Positions 1 through 8,825 of a stretch of 64,000 nucleotides of DNA are shown here, in pieces (the stretch's first letter is position 1; every line of letters begins with the position of its first letter). The position numbers and the translations under genes were made by a program. The DNA comes from Andrena cerasifolii (lineage: Eukaryota > Arthropoda > Insecta > Hymenoptera > Andrenidae), in contig NC_135121.1 of NCBI RefSeq assembly GCF_050908995.1, forward strand, positions 18,228,001-18,292,000, read 5' to 3'. The notes under the pieces are model-generated. The model made no database searches and was not told the DNA's origin. It saw only the letters and a list, made by a program, of their open reading frames with translations.

Positions 1-57
1 CGCATTGTTCACTAAACATATGTATGTTGTTCAATTAATTTTACAATATAATTGCAG

Positions 58-196
58 CTGGGAAACAGAAGATAATTTAGGTACTCTCCTCAAATGTGAT
101 GTAGCTCGTAATAAATTCTTGCGTGATACAAAAGTATTTTTATCACTGTTCGCATGTAACAATAGCGTGACGATTCCGTTGAATTATAAACAATAA
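58..196 (+). CDS. 3'-terminal exon of an unidentified plus-strand gene (partial)
   Basis: A pyrimidine/AT-rich tract ending in TTGCAG (52-57) is a good splice acceptor. The frame after it, entered with the last base of a split codon, reads about 45 residues (W-E-T-E-D-N at the start, L-N-Y-K-Q at the end) and stops at TAA 194-196. AATAAA-type sequence follows at once (from 192 and again near 202), as expected for a terminal exon. The rest of the gene lies left of the window. I do not recognise the family: there is no motif, membrane segment or repeat in this short tail. The gene converges on the FKBP-like gene at 603-1508. An in-frame ATG at 5-7 exists, but it lies in what I take to be the intron. 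Confidence 0.5.
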
Positions 197-602
197 AAGA
201 AAATAAAGAATACGCATGGGAATAACTTTTAAGGCATTTTACTTAAAACTTTTTAATGTATTTTCCAAGTTGGTAGGAGACAGTATCAGATTATTGAAAC
301 AAGGCCTACTGGCAAATAATGTTATGTAATTAGTTAATATAAACATTTATATATTTGTCATGTATACAATATAAATATTTTAAGCACACTTTTGTAATAA
401 CAGCATTGTAATAATGATAATAATGTGGGATAAATATAAGGTTGCATAATGCAACTAATTTTCTTAGTTGTGATATTTAAATAACTTGATCTAATTGTAG
501 TGTCAATTATTGTGGATAAAAAATAAATGCATATTTTTCTATTTATTAGATACAAATATTCTATATTCTTTTCATCACAGACAAGCGAAACAATATTGAA
601 CT
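197..602. other. Intergenic space between two convergent 3' ends
   Basis: AT-rich sequence with no credible coding exon. It should hold the 3' UTRs of the genes on both sides. An AATAAA for the minus-strand gene is at 542-547. Confidence 0.6.
542..547 (-). terminator. Poly(A) signal of the FKBP-like TPR gene
   Basis: TTTATT on the plus strand reads AATAAA on the minus strand, about 55 bases past the stop codon of the gene at 603-1508. Position and hexamer fit a cleavage and polyadenylation signal. Confidence 0.5.
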
Positions 603-1508
603 TTACGTTTTAAACATTCTTCTTACCATGTCTCCGAACTTTTGATTTGCCTCCTGCAATTGTGCATTATAAATTAGGAATTGTTCTTTTGCGGCACGAT
701 TATGTGGCTCCAATGTAGAGGCAGTTTTCAAGTCAGCAACAGCCTTCTCCAGGTCTTTCAAATTTCCATGCGCTACCCCCCTTCTATATAATGCTTTAAC
801 ATTGGTACTCTCTTTATTCAAAATTTTAGTACACAAGGAAACAACGTGTTCATAATTCTTATGATTCAACTGGCATCCAGCCATATTGTTGTACAATACG
901 AGTCTCAGATTATTAATATCGCTTTCCAATTTTGCCTGTAATTCTAAATCAGGTATCGGCTCTAACGTTATGAGAATTTTACAGGCTTTACTAAATTTAC
1001 GAAACGCATCTACCCATCTAGAATCCTTAAATAAAACAACACCAGCTTCTTTATACTGTAATGTTATCGAATACTTTTCTTCGGGTGTCCACTCCCAAAT
1101 CGGTTTATACGGCTGCAGTTTATTTAGCGTTATTTCAAACTTGATAATTACAGGTCGATCAATGCCTTCTAGCGCTAGATGCAACGTGATTAAGCTTTTC
1201 TCCAGGACCATCATCATCTGGAGTGCTCGCTCAATTTGTCTATCTATTTCACAGTTAGCTTCACCTATGACTACTAGCTTTTTGACCGAGCAATCTAAAA
1301 TCTCTGAATGAAATTTGTGCTTCAAATCCTCTACAGACGCGTTAACAGCATGTATATTTTCAATAACAACTGTGCAAATGGCACATTCTGTCGGTTTTTT
1401 GGAAAACGGACCAGACTTTATTACTTCCTTCTTCACGATTTTATCCACCGACTCCCACGTTTCAAGTAACATCTTGTATTTACAATAAATTTGCTCTGTA
1501 CGAGACAA
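603..1508 (-). CDS. FKBP-like TPR co-chaperone (FKBPL-like), single exon
   Basis: An uninterrupted 301-aa protein. Residues about 140-290 hold three tetratricopeptide repeats of the immunophilin type: a W-T-P-E-E-K-Y lead-in at 140-146, then repeats around 145-180, 205-235 and 240-275 with the typical L-Y-N-N-M-A and A-L-Y-R-R-G-V-A-H signatures. In FKBP and AIP family proteins such repeats bind the C-terminal EEVD of Hsp90/Hsp70. The N-terminal 130 residues match no intact FKBP fold by eye and lack the aromatic active-site pattern, so this is probably a non-catalytic scaffold. There is no signal peptide and no C-terminal membrane anchor, which argues against FKBP8. The start at 1508 is the first ATG of the frame. 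The gene has no introns, unlike its neighbours, so an old retrocopy is possible. The assignment to FKBPL rather than another TPR immunophilin is tentative. Confidence 0.8.
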   Translation of the reverse strand: MSRTEQIYCKYKMLLETWESVDKIVKKEVIKSGPFSKKPTECAICTVVIENIHAVNASVEDLKHKFHSEILDCSVKKLVVIGEANCEIDRQIERALQMMMVLEKSLITLHLALEGIDRPVIIKFEITLNKLQPYKPIWEWTPEEKYSITLQYKEAGVVLFKDSRWVDAFRKFSKACKILITLEPIPDLELQAKLESDINNLRLVLYNNMAGCQLNHKNYEHVVSLCTKILNKESTNVKALYRRGVAHGNLKDLEKAVADLKTASTLEPHNRAAKEQFLIYNAQLQEANQKFGDMVRRMFKT

Positions 1509-2106
1509 GAATACAAATTAAAGTATCTGCTGTTCGTATTCTGCCTTGCAATCAAATTGCCAAAGATGCAATACATACGAAGTGTGTGTGTAAGTACGTA
1601 CACATATACTACACGTGAAACGTCACCTAACCTTTGCTTCTGATTGCCTGTGAATTTTAAAAAAAAACTAAGGACATCGTTAAACACGCATGCGCACGAT
1701 TCTATTCGATTGATATGGTCTGGAAGAAAATTCTTATTACGTATTTATTTAACAATTTAAGTAATCTACTTTCGGTGCTACAGATATAGTATGTACATCA
1801 GGGGGTTAAGAACAGAATTCTGTGCATTCTCCTTTCAATATTATATTTTAATTGTCGCATATATTTTTTTAAATATGAATTACGGTTGCGTATTTCATAT
1901 TTTAGATATCGATAATCTTTTTTTTTTAAATAATTAAGTCTTAAGGACGTTACGTGCTTTTGACATTCATTTAAAATAAAAAAAAGGTGTTTCACGTGCA
2001 CCAACCTAATATTTGAAATACTGGATAGAATCCCGCTAGTCAAAGATGTTCGTTACGCATGCGGAAACATACCAATTATTTTAAATTTCAAGCGCTTTAA
2101 TACATG
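1509..2106. other. Non-coding spacer upstream of the FKBP-like gene
   Basis: AT-rich. It should contain the promoter and 5' UTR of the gene at 603-1508, but I see no clear TATA box. Short open frames here, such as 1798-2043 minus, have low-complexity K/N/Y/R-rich translations and no splice or family support. Confidence 0.5.
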
Positions 2107-2250
2107 TTAAGGGCGATATTCTCAGTTGTTGCTTATTCTTAAGGTCGTCTTATGCATGCGGCATCCTCTACTAGTCTACGAGGTTAGTAGAGGATGCCGT
2201 ATGCTTAAAACGATCTTAAGAATAAGCGACGACTGAAAATACCGTCCTAA
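2107..2250. mobile_element. Short foldback MITE (about 144 bp)
   Basis: Two inverted arms of about 60 bases meet around 2175-2180. The left end reads TTAAGGGCGATATTCTCAG, and the right end read in reverse is TTAGGACGGTATTTTCAG. The inner arms share CTTATTCTTAAG and GGCATCCTCTACT. The arms are imperfect, with about one difference per 6-8 bases near the ends, so the copy is not recent. There is no coding capacity. The superfamily is uncertain. Confidence 0.75.
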
Positions 2251-2471
2251 GTCACATCACATTTCATCCACCTTTTTCTTTGGAATCGTTATATTGCCGT
2301 GCGGGGTGCAATATCCTATAAAATCTATGTTGCAATTATTAAACGAATTAACAAATATTTTTGAGTTTTGATAGCATAGGATATACATCGTAAATTAAAA
2401 GTTGACAGACGCTTATCGACATTTCGTCGTAGACTGCATTGCTCATTAAGTTACAGATGGTTTAAAAGTCA

Positions 2472-2477
2472 TTTATT
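2472..2477 (-). terminator. Poly(A) signal of the retinol dehydrogenase-like gene
   Basis: AATAAA on the minus strand, about 28 bases past the stop codon at 2505-2507. Confidence 0.5.
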
Positions 2478-2504
2478 TTCAGACTTGGTTACATTTACTT
2501 TAAA

Positions 2505-4055
2505 TTACACAGGATTTAATTTAGTCCACTTTTCACTAGCTGCCCACAACCATTTTGCAAGTCCATCGTTTTTCGCTTCATCAGAGACATCTGCGACGGT
2601 ATAGGCACTGTAAGATAAATAGTATCAACATAATTCACTGTCATTACTAATCAACTGGATTAGAACTCACCTGAAATACGATCCGGTTACGTCTTTCAAA
2701 GATGGATCTAATGCTAAAAATAGAACTGGCTGCGCTCCCTTTTTGGGTGGCTTGACAAACAGCCACGTTAACGACTTTATAAATATTCGAGCAATGTAGT
2801 TTTGGTAAAAACTCATGTGCCGCACTATATCTGTACAAACTATACCAGGATGAATAGCATTCACTGTCACGCCAGTTCCTAAATAACATTAAAAAAAAAA
2901 AGAGATGGGCGAACAAATGATAAAGTTCAACATTCAGAGAAATTACATAGAACGTCGGTACAATCCCTGCGTACCTTTTAATCTATCTGCTAACTCCCTT
3001 GTGAACAGAACATTGGCCAATTTACTTTGGGCGTACGCTTGGGAAGCATCATAATTCTCTGCACTGTTCAAATCCTTCAATTTAATCTTACCACGTTTGT
3101 GTGCGGCACTTGAGAGATTTACAATTCTCGATGGTGCAGAATCTTTTAGAACATCCAATAACAAATTCGTTAGTAAGAAGTGTCCCATATGATTTACTCC
3201 AAGCTGCATCTCGATTCCTTCCTGGGTGTAGCTCTTAGGACACCTCATTACTCCAGCATTGTTTATGAGGATATCCAGTTGCGAGTGCTCTGTAATTGAA
3301 AGGAGGAATTGAATTGAAGATAATTTTGTTAGACTACCTCTATAACAATATACTGTTATACATTAATATTGAAGCTTCAGCTGTAGTATTATTCTGCACC
3401 TTTTTTGAATTGTTTCACAAAACTTCTGATACTTTCTTGAGACGCCAAATCACATTTTCTGCAATAGACATATTTGTTCTCAGTGTCTAATACTATATCA
3501 CGGCGTGCCTAAAAAAAAATTACATAAAGAGAATAACTATCAAAGTAATTAAGTGGCATAATTCATGTTGGCAATCTTGTTACAAATTCAATTCCCCGTA
3601 TGAGATACTAACAACAATACAATACCGTTTCGCATTTTTCCATGTCCCTGCATGCCATAATGACTTTGGCGTTGCGTTTAGCTAAATCATGTACTATCTC
3701 TTTACCGATTCCTGTATTTGATCCTGTTACAATAACTACTTTGTCACGTAATGTTTCCTCCTTTTCGTATAACTCCCCACTCAAGTAATCCCTGCAACCA
3801 GAAAACAGTATATAAATCCATGTTCGACGATAACATAATATGTTGTTGATTTAATCCCCGTTGGTTTTTGTATTATTGGTTCCTTGTATTTGAAAAAGAA
3901 AGTAGACTTATTCAGTTGTGTCTCGGAATTATAATTTTTGAATGACAATACGTTAATCAACAAATATAAATGTATTACCTGAATAAATAACCCCCTCCGA
4001 CGGCAGTTATGGCTCCAGAATAGTAATAAAAAGGTTTTGGAAAAGGCAAACCCAT
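2505..4055 (-). CDS. Retinol dehydrogenase 11/13-like short-chain dehydrogenase (6 exons, 325 aa)
   Basis: Exons on the minus strand are 4055-3979, 3791-3626, 3508-3400, 3289-2975, 2878-2671 and 2607-2505. All introns are GT-AG and the joined length is 978 bases, so the frame closes. The family (SDR, retinol dehydrogenase 11-14) reduces or oxidises retinoids and other lipid aldehydes with NADP(H), usually at ER or mitochondrial membranes. Visible features: an N-terminal hydrophobic segment (about residues 10-25) that should anchor the protein, the cofactor motif TGSNTGIG at 48-55, NNAG at 127-130, the catalytic serine in LSSAA at about 178, and YAQSK (Tyr203, Lys207). Length matches the family. 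ATG 4055-4053 is chosen because it opens the anchor and no acceptor precedes it. Insects may use such enzymes on substrates other than retinol, so the substrate is not proven. Confidence 0.93.
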
Positions 4056-4179
4056 TTTGGCAAATATGATCAAGTCCCGACTAGAAGTAGTTGAAAATAT
4101 TTCATAATAAGCGTTAGTAAAGCGTCACGATGCTTTCCTTATGATCTCGCGTAACCTGAACCGTGTACATAATATAAAA

Positions 4180-4219
4180 CACGTGTGTGCACTGCGCAGT
4201 GTGCACGTGTGTGCACGTG
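4180..4219. promoter_or_regulatory. Cluster of three CACGTG E-boxes with a CACTGCGCAGTG palindrome
   Basis: CACGTG occurs at 4180-4185, 4204-4209 and 4214-4219, around a perfect palindrome CACTGCGCAGTG. The cluster is about 125-165 bases upstream of the dehydrogenase start codon, in the shared upstream region of two divergent genes. CACGTG is the classic site for bHLH and bHLH-ZIP factors (Myc/Max, USF, MITF/TFE and clock types). The role is inferred from position only. A GTGCAC simple repeat could produce the same pattern. Confidence 0.45.
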
Positions 4220-4443
4220 CGTTTTAAATATATGCTTTGAAGCGTAATCTTAATATATAAAGCAGAAAACTTCTATATGTTTGTGCTTGCTGTCGCCTAA
4301 AAACTTTTGAACGATAAACTCTGCGATCACGAAATGTGCCTCAGCTCATTATGCCTGACTAATCTAGATGAATGTGACTATTTAAAAAAAAAAACAGAAT
4401 CTAAATTTCGGGCGAAGCCGAGTAGCAAAGTTTATTATAGGTA

Positions 4444-4601
4444 TAGCGAATTCGGTAACTCGCACTGACTCTACACTGGTGCCAAAAAATGACTTGGATT
4501 TGTTGATTCTTATAGAGCTATCTTCGTTTCTATCAGAAACAACCAATCCAAGTCATTTTTTGGCACCAGTGTAGAGTCAGTGCGAGTTACCGAATTCGCT
4601 A
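4444..4601. mobile_element. Foldback MITE with near-perfect arms and TA target site (Tc1/mariner-like)
   Basis: The left arm starts GCGAATTCGGTAACTCGCAC at 4446 and the right arm is its exact reverse complement, ending at 4599. The arms match for about 55 bases around a 45-base loop and are flanked by TA on both sides. A TA duplication is the hallmark of Tc1/mariner transposition. Almost no arm differences suggest a young insertion. No coding capacity. Confidence 0.85.
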
Positions 4602-4684
4602 ATAATTTACCATGGAATAAATATATTATAGATTTTAGATAAGTGTATTGAAATTTTGAGTTCTTCATACGAACGAACTAGTGT

Positions 4685-5002
4685 TAGAGCACTAAAGAGG
4701 TGAGTATGCTAGAGCACTAAAGCATGAGTATACACATCCGCCATACTGGGTCCTCTGGAGAGAGAAGATTATTGAGTCCCCGCCTTTTTGAGTATGGTCA
4801 AATTCGCTTTATAAACAAAATATGCGTTGTTGATATTAATGCATGGTAGCACGACACATTATTAGGGTATTTTATTACATTCAAGTTTATATTTGGTTTA
4901 TAAAGCGAATTTGACAATACTCAAAAGGCGGATACTCAATAATCTTCTCTCTCCAGAGGACCCTATATGGTGGATGCGCATACTCACCTCTTTAGTGCTC
5001 TA
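4685..5002. mobile_element. Foldback MITE in the shared 5' region of the dehydrogenase and RMDN1 genes
   Basis: The ends read TAGAGCACTAAAGAGGTGAG and its reverse complement. Inner arms share a GGGTCCTCTGGAGAGAGAAG block and a segment around TTTATAAAGCGAATTTGAC. The first TAGAGCACTAAAG unit is repeated at 4710, so the left end carries a small tandem duplication. TA at both borders suggests a Tc1/mariner-type element. It ends about 240 bases before the RMDN1 start codon. Confidence 0.8.
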
Positions 5003-5244
5003 GTAATAATGCATGAAATAAACAATATCGAATTTTTCTTGGTACCGATACATGTGGCATATCTATAAGTTACATTTATTATGTCAAATATGTGTATAGT
5101 GTTTTCTGCGTGACGTGAATAACACCTTTATTTGTCAAAATAAATTTGTATACACACCAAGTGGCTTATCATTTAAATTTAAATGCATCATATGTTAATT
5201 ACATTAGTTTCTGTGTATTTCTCTGTAAATATTTGTAATTTAAC

Positions 5245-6871
5245 ATGATGCTACAAAAGGTGTTACGATTTACGAGAAACGCAAAAATATTGCAAAGATC
5301 GCTAATTCATAGAAGTTCGGAGATTTCACAACAGGTTTGCAATTATACATAAATGTAACTGCAGTTTATTTTTCATTAATTCGTAGTATAGCATGATATA
5401 TGTTCAACAAACATGATTTTTACAATGTACAATCACATGTAAATTTAGTACAAAGTTTCCACGAAAAGTATAACTTTAATACATTATCCGACAGTGTTTA
5501 ATTAGCTTTCATTATTAGAGGAACAATCGCCATGGATTAGTGACAAAATTAATAGGTGCGTCTTCCTTTATGGCTATGGGTATGTGGGGTCTAGCGAAAA
5601 AGAAAAGTGAAAGTGAAACGGGCATAACTACAAAGGAAGTGGTAATAGCAAAGGCAGATGCATTATTTGATCAAGGAAAATATAAAGAAATATATGATCT
5701 TTTGTCACATTATAGAGTAAATATATTCTTTTATTGGAATTGTACATGTATCCCATCCAAGACTTCAGAAATATACGTTAGACTTCTATAGGATAGTGGG
5801 GACGTTGAAATTGTATGGCGCTTGTCTAGAGCATTATATAAAATGGCTAAGACAGCTAGCGAAGTAGAAGGGAAAAAGATGATTTACGAAGCATACGATT
5901 TGATGGAAAATGCTCTGAAGCTAAAAGAGGATCATTGGGCTGTACACAAATGGATGTCGATTATTCTCGACAGCAAATGTTCTTACGAAGGCATGAAAGT
6001 CCGAATAAGGGAATTGTATAATGTGAAAAACCATATGCTGGTACATTTTACGTTACATATTAGCGCTTTTACTTTTTGACCCGTCGGGTACCTGGCTACC
6101 CGAAACTGTTAGCCAAAAATGATCGAACAATACCATATTCAATGGCTTGAAGTTGTTCCGGGTAGCCGGGTACACGACAGAGTTGGGCCAAATGTAATCT
6201 AATTACAAATTACAAAGTACGATTAAACTGTAATTGTGTAATTGATTACACATTATTTTCTGTAATTGTTAATTTAGGTAGTTGACCATTTGGTTTTGTC
6301 AACTATCTAAATGAACGATTACAGAAAGTAATGTGTAATCAATTACACAATTACAGTTCAATCGTACTTTGTAATTTGTAATTAGATTACATTTTGCCCA
6401 ACTCTGGTACCCGACGGGTCAAAAAGTAACAGCTCTATTATATATGTTTTTAAGTAATGTATTTATCATTGTATAACACAAAGAATGATACCGAAATTTG
6501 CATGTCTGTGCATGATATTGCAGAGGGCAATAGAACTCAACCCAATGGATGCAACGACTATGTACATGTTGGGTACATGGTGTTACCAAGTTTCTGATTT
6601 AGCATGGTATCAAAGAAAGATCGCAGCTGTAATATTTGGAGAGCCGCCGACTTCTTCCTTCGAAGAGGCTCTGAAATATTTCGAAAATGCAGAGGAAGTT
6701 GACCCCAATTTCTACAGTTACAACTTATTAATGCTGGGGAAAACTTACTTGAAGTTGAATAAAAAAGAAGAAGCTTTGAAGTATTTAAAAATGACGGTTG
6801 AATATCCTGCTAAAAATGATGATGATCAGAATGCCAAGCAAGAGGCACAAAAAGTATTGAAAAATATATAA
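5245..6871 (+). CDS. RMDN1: Regulator of microtubule dynamics protein 1-like (4 exons, 294 aa)
   Basis: Exons are 5245-5334, 5519-5716, 5792-6040 and 6524-6871. All junctions fall between codons with GT-AG borders, and the total of 885 bases closes the frame. The family (RMDN/FAM82) consists of TPR-like helical proteins linked to microtubules, spindle poles and mitochondria. Seen here: a basic N-terminus rich in R/K/S without acidic residues (about 1-35), which looks like a mitochondrial targeting signal, followed by a hydrophobic stretch at about 40-55. Helical TPR-like repeats then run to the end. Conserved family-type blocks include W-R-L-S-R-A-L-Y, H-W-A-V-H-K-W and R-A-I-E-L-N-P-M-D-A-T. 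Two ATGs open the frame (5245, 5248). The length suits RMDN1 rather than the longer RMDN3. Intron 3 carries nested transposons. Confidence 0.92.
6071..6427. mobile_element. Palindromic MITE in RMDN1 intron 3, split by a second MITE
   Basis: The outer ends are 22-base perfect inverted repeats starting ACTTTTTGACCCGTCGGG. Inside them CCTGGCTACCCG at about 6101 pairs with CGGGTAGCCGGG at about 6160. Without the inner element at 6178-6406 this would be a palindrome of about 120 bases. No coding capacity. The whole insertion lies in the intron 6041-6523 and leaves the splice sites intact. Confidence 0.8.
6178..6406. mobile_element. hAT-like foldback MITE nested in the outer MITE
   Basis: The ends are CAGAGTTGGGC and GCCCAACTCTG, a form typical of hAT terminal repeats. 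Long inner arms (TGTAATCTAATTACAAATTA and its complement) fold back. The 8 bases before it (GTACACGA, 6170-6177) and after it (GTACCCGA, 6407-6414) match at 7 of 8 positions, as expected of the 8-base target duplication made by hAT transposases. Confidence 0.8.
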
Positions 6872-6967
6872 GAAAGATCACAAAACTTTTTACATTCTGT
6901 GGCACAAACAATAATTAATTATCAGTGCTTAGCTGCTTTCGAAGAGTGGTAATGTTTAAGGGCACAA

Positions 6968-6973
6968 AATAAA
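6968..6973 (+). terminator. Poly(A) signal of the RMDN1-like gene
   Basis: AATAAA about 97 bases downstream of the stop codon at 6869-6871. Further AATAAA-like hexamers follow near 7193 and 7293. Confidence 0.5.
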
Positions 6974-7477
6974 TCTAAGATTTCATTTTTATACAAAGAA
7001 TATTTATTAAGAAGAAAATGTGCTTGTGTCCCAACACTTTTATGGTAATACTTTTATACAAGCATCATTAAGTAGTCATATACATACATACATCAAGTGA
7101 AAAGATGAGTGTCTGAAGATTGCGTTGCATTATTATAAGCAACGAATGTGCAAAAGACAAATACAATTGTAAATGTTCAGAATGCGTTTAAAAATAAAAC
7201 GTGTAATACTACTGTAATTATATGGCATACCTCGAAGGTAATCGGCAATTGTAATATTTTTTATACTTTTATACATGTACACCACACTAACGAATAAAAT
7301 ATATGTCTACACCTTGCAATTTACAAATAATTTTTAACATTACAATCCCTAAAACAGCCACTTAAAAATTTATCATCTTAAATACATCTTGTGTATCCAT
7401 GCACGGCACTTATACTATAATTATAGGTATTTAACACGAGTCACAGAATATTTGTACATAAAGTACTTCATCACTTA
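6974..7477. other. AT-rich intergenic sequence downstream of RMDN1
   Basis: No coding frame with splice or family support and no clear repeat. It separates the RMDN1 3' end from the foldback element at 7478. Confidence 0.5.
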
Positions 7478-7907
7478 CAAGGAAAGACCGCGAACCCGAA
7501 AATTCAAAAAATTCTGAAACTGCGAATATGTAGGGGATTTCCTCGTGATTACAACGCAGTTTTTGTTTACTGCCCAAATTCACTCGAAGGGGGTGAAATT
7601 AACCCCCGAAAATTCGGCTATTTTCCGATTTTGTGTTGTAACTCGCGAAATGTAAGAAATAGAAAAAAAAGTTTCAAACAAAAGTTACTTCTTTTAATTA
7701 TATCTATCATTTGGCAAAAAAATATTTTACAGTTCACGAGTTATAACAGAAAATCGGAAAATAACAGGATTTTCACAGATCAATTACACCCCCTTAGAGT
7801 CCATTTGGGCAGCAAACAAAAATTGCGTTGTAATCAGGGGGAAATTCCCTACGTATTCACGAAGTTTCAGAATTTTTTGAATTTCCGGGTTCGGGATGTT
7901 CCCTTGT
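7478..7907. mobile_element. Foldback element of about 430 bp
   Basis: The left end ACAAGGAAAGACCGCGAACCCG pairs with the right end CGGGTTCGGGATGTTCCCTTGT, with one small gap. The arms continue inward for about 190 bases: AAAATTCAAAAAATTCTGAAAC against its complement, then AACGCAGTTTTTG against CAAAAATTGCGTT, then TTTTCCGATTTT against AAAATCGGAAAA. There are many small differences, so the copy is old. I see no clear target duplication. Confidence 0.75.
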
Positions 7908-7983
7908 TAGCCGATTGATACGAATAGGAATCTCGAGTTAATTACAATTGCACAAAAGAATCTCTAAATTGAAACAGTCACTC

Positions 7984-8825
7984 TTAGCGGTCGATATCTT
8001 CTTCGTCACTCTCCATTTTCGTTGCTTCGCGATGTGCTCTGTAAAATGGATATCGTCGGGATCTTCCATGCATTTGCATCTCGGCCAGCCTCTGAATAAG
8101 CGGCAGCGGTCGTACGTGTTGCGTTATCAGTTCATTCCTTGCCATCTGTTCGAGCAGAATGTTCCGATGGACCGTAAAGTGTGTCCTATGCGTCCCACAC
8201 GGGCAAAGACAGTACAGCAAAACGTGATTCGGTGGCAATGGTACCGTCGGCGTTGGCATGATGCGAAATTCCGCCGGCAAGTGTCGGCAATGATTTTGCA
8301 AAGCTGGCACCATCGTGGATATACTAGTCGAACGTACAATCTGAAACGGGGAGAAGAAGTTTGTTATCGTTAGGTCGTTAAACATTTTACTGTTTCCTTC
8401 AAATAAATTTAATTTAACTTTTATGCAAGAAGGGGTCAACCCTCGTGCACGCCTTAAACAGTGCTTCGGAAAATTAAAGTTTCGCAATTACAGATACGCC
8501 TACAATTATTTGTGATGTTTTTGACTAAAAGAAGGAAATTATAAAAAGAGTAGATTCCAACATTATTGGCAAGTCAAAGTATTGTTAAAGATATTATAAT
8601 GATGTTAGACTCACCGTGGAAAGTGTAGCTCTGACGCTCGCGGCAAAGTTGCAGTGTTCACACCTCGAAATGTGCTGCTCTGTGCTTATACCGAAAATGA
8701 TATCCCCGAGTAAATCGCTACCTTATATAGTCGTCGGGTTAGCCAGTTGGCCGCCGTTGTCGTGTCAATCATTGTTAATGTTTTCGTCTACCCTGCATTG
8801 TCCTCTTACCTGCTCCCCACTTCAT
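7984..8825 (-). CDS. Uncharacterised protein, 3-exon model (159 aa)
   Basis: Model exons on the minus strand are 8825-8810, 8721-8615 and 8340-7984. The last exon has a strong acceptor (TTCTCCCCGTTTCAG) and runs 118 codons to TAA at 7984-7986. The middle exon has a strong donor (GTGAGT) and joins it in frame. The 16-base first exon and the acceptor at 8722 (poor pyrimidine tract) are only one way to supply an ATG, so the true 5' end may differ. I recognise no family. The protein has cysteine/histidine clusters (C-E-H-C in exon 2; C-L-C-P-C-G-T-H-R-T-H in exon 3) that could bind metal, and an acidic tail (E-S-D-E-E-D-I-D-R). No membrane segment is evident. It lies about 1.6 kb beyond the 3' end of the Wnt gene on the same strand. 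Confidence 0.45.

Noticed and set aside
1798..2043. 81-codon minus-strand frame
   Set aside because: K/N/Y-rich AT-driven translation, no splice sites and no family similarity.
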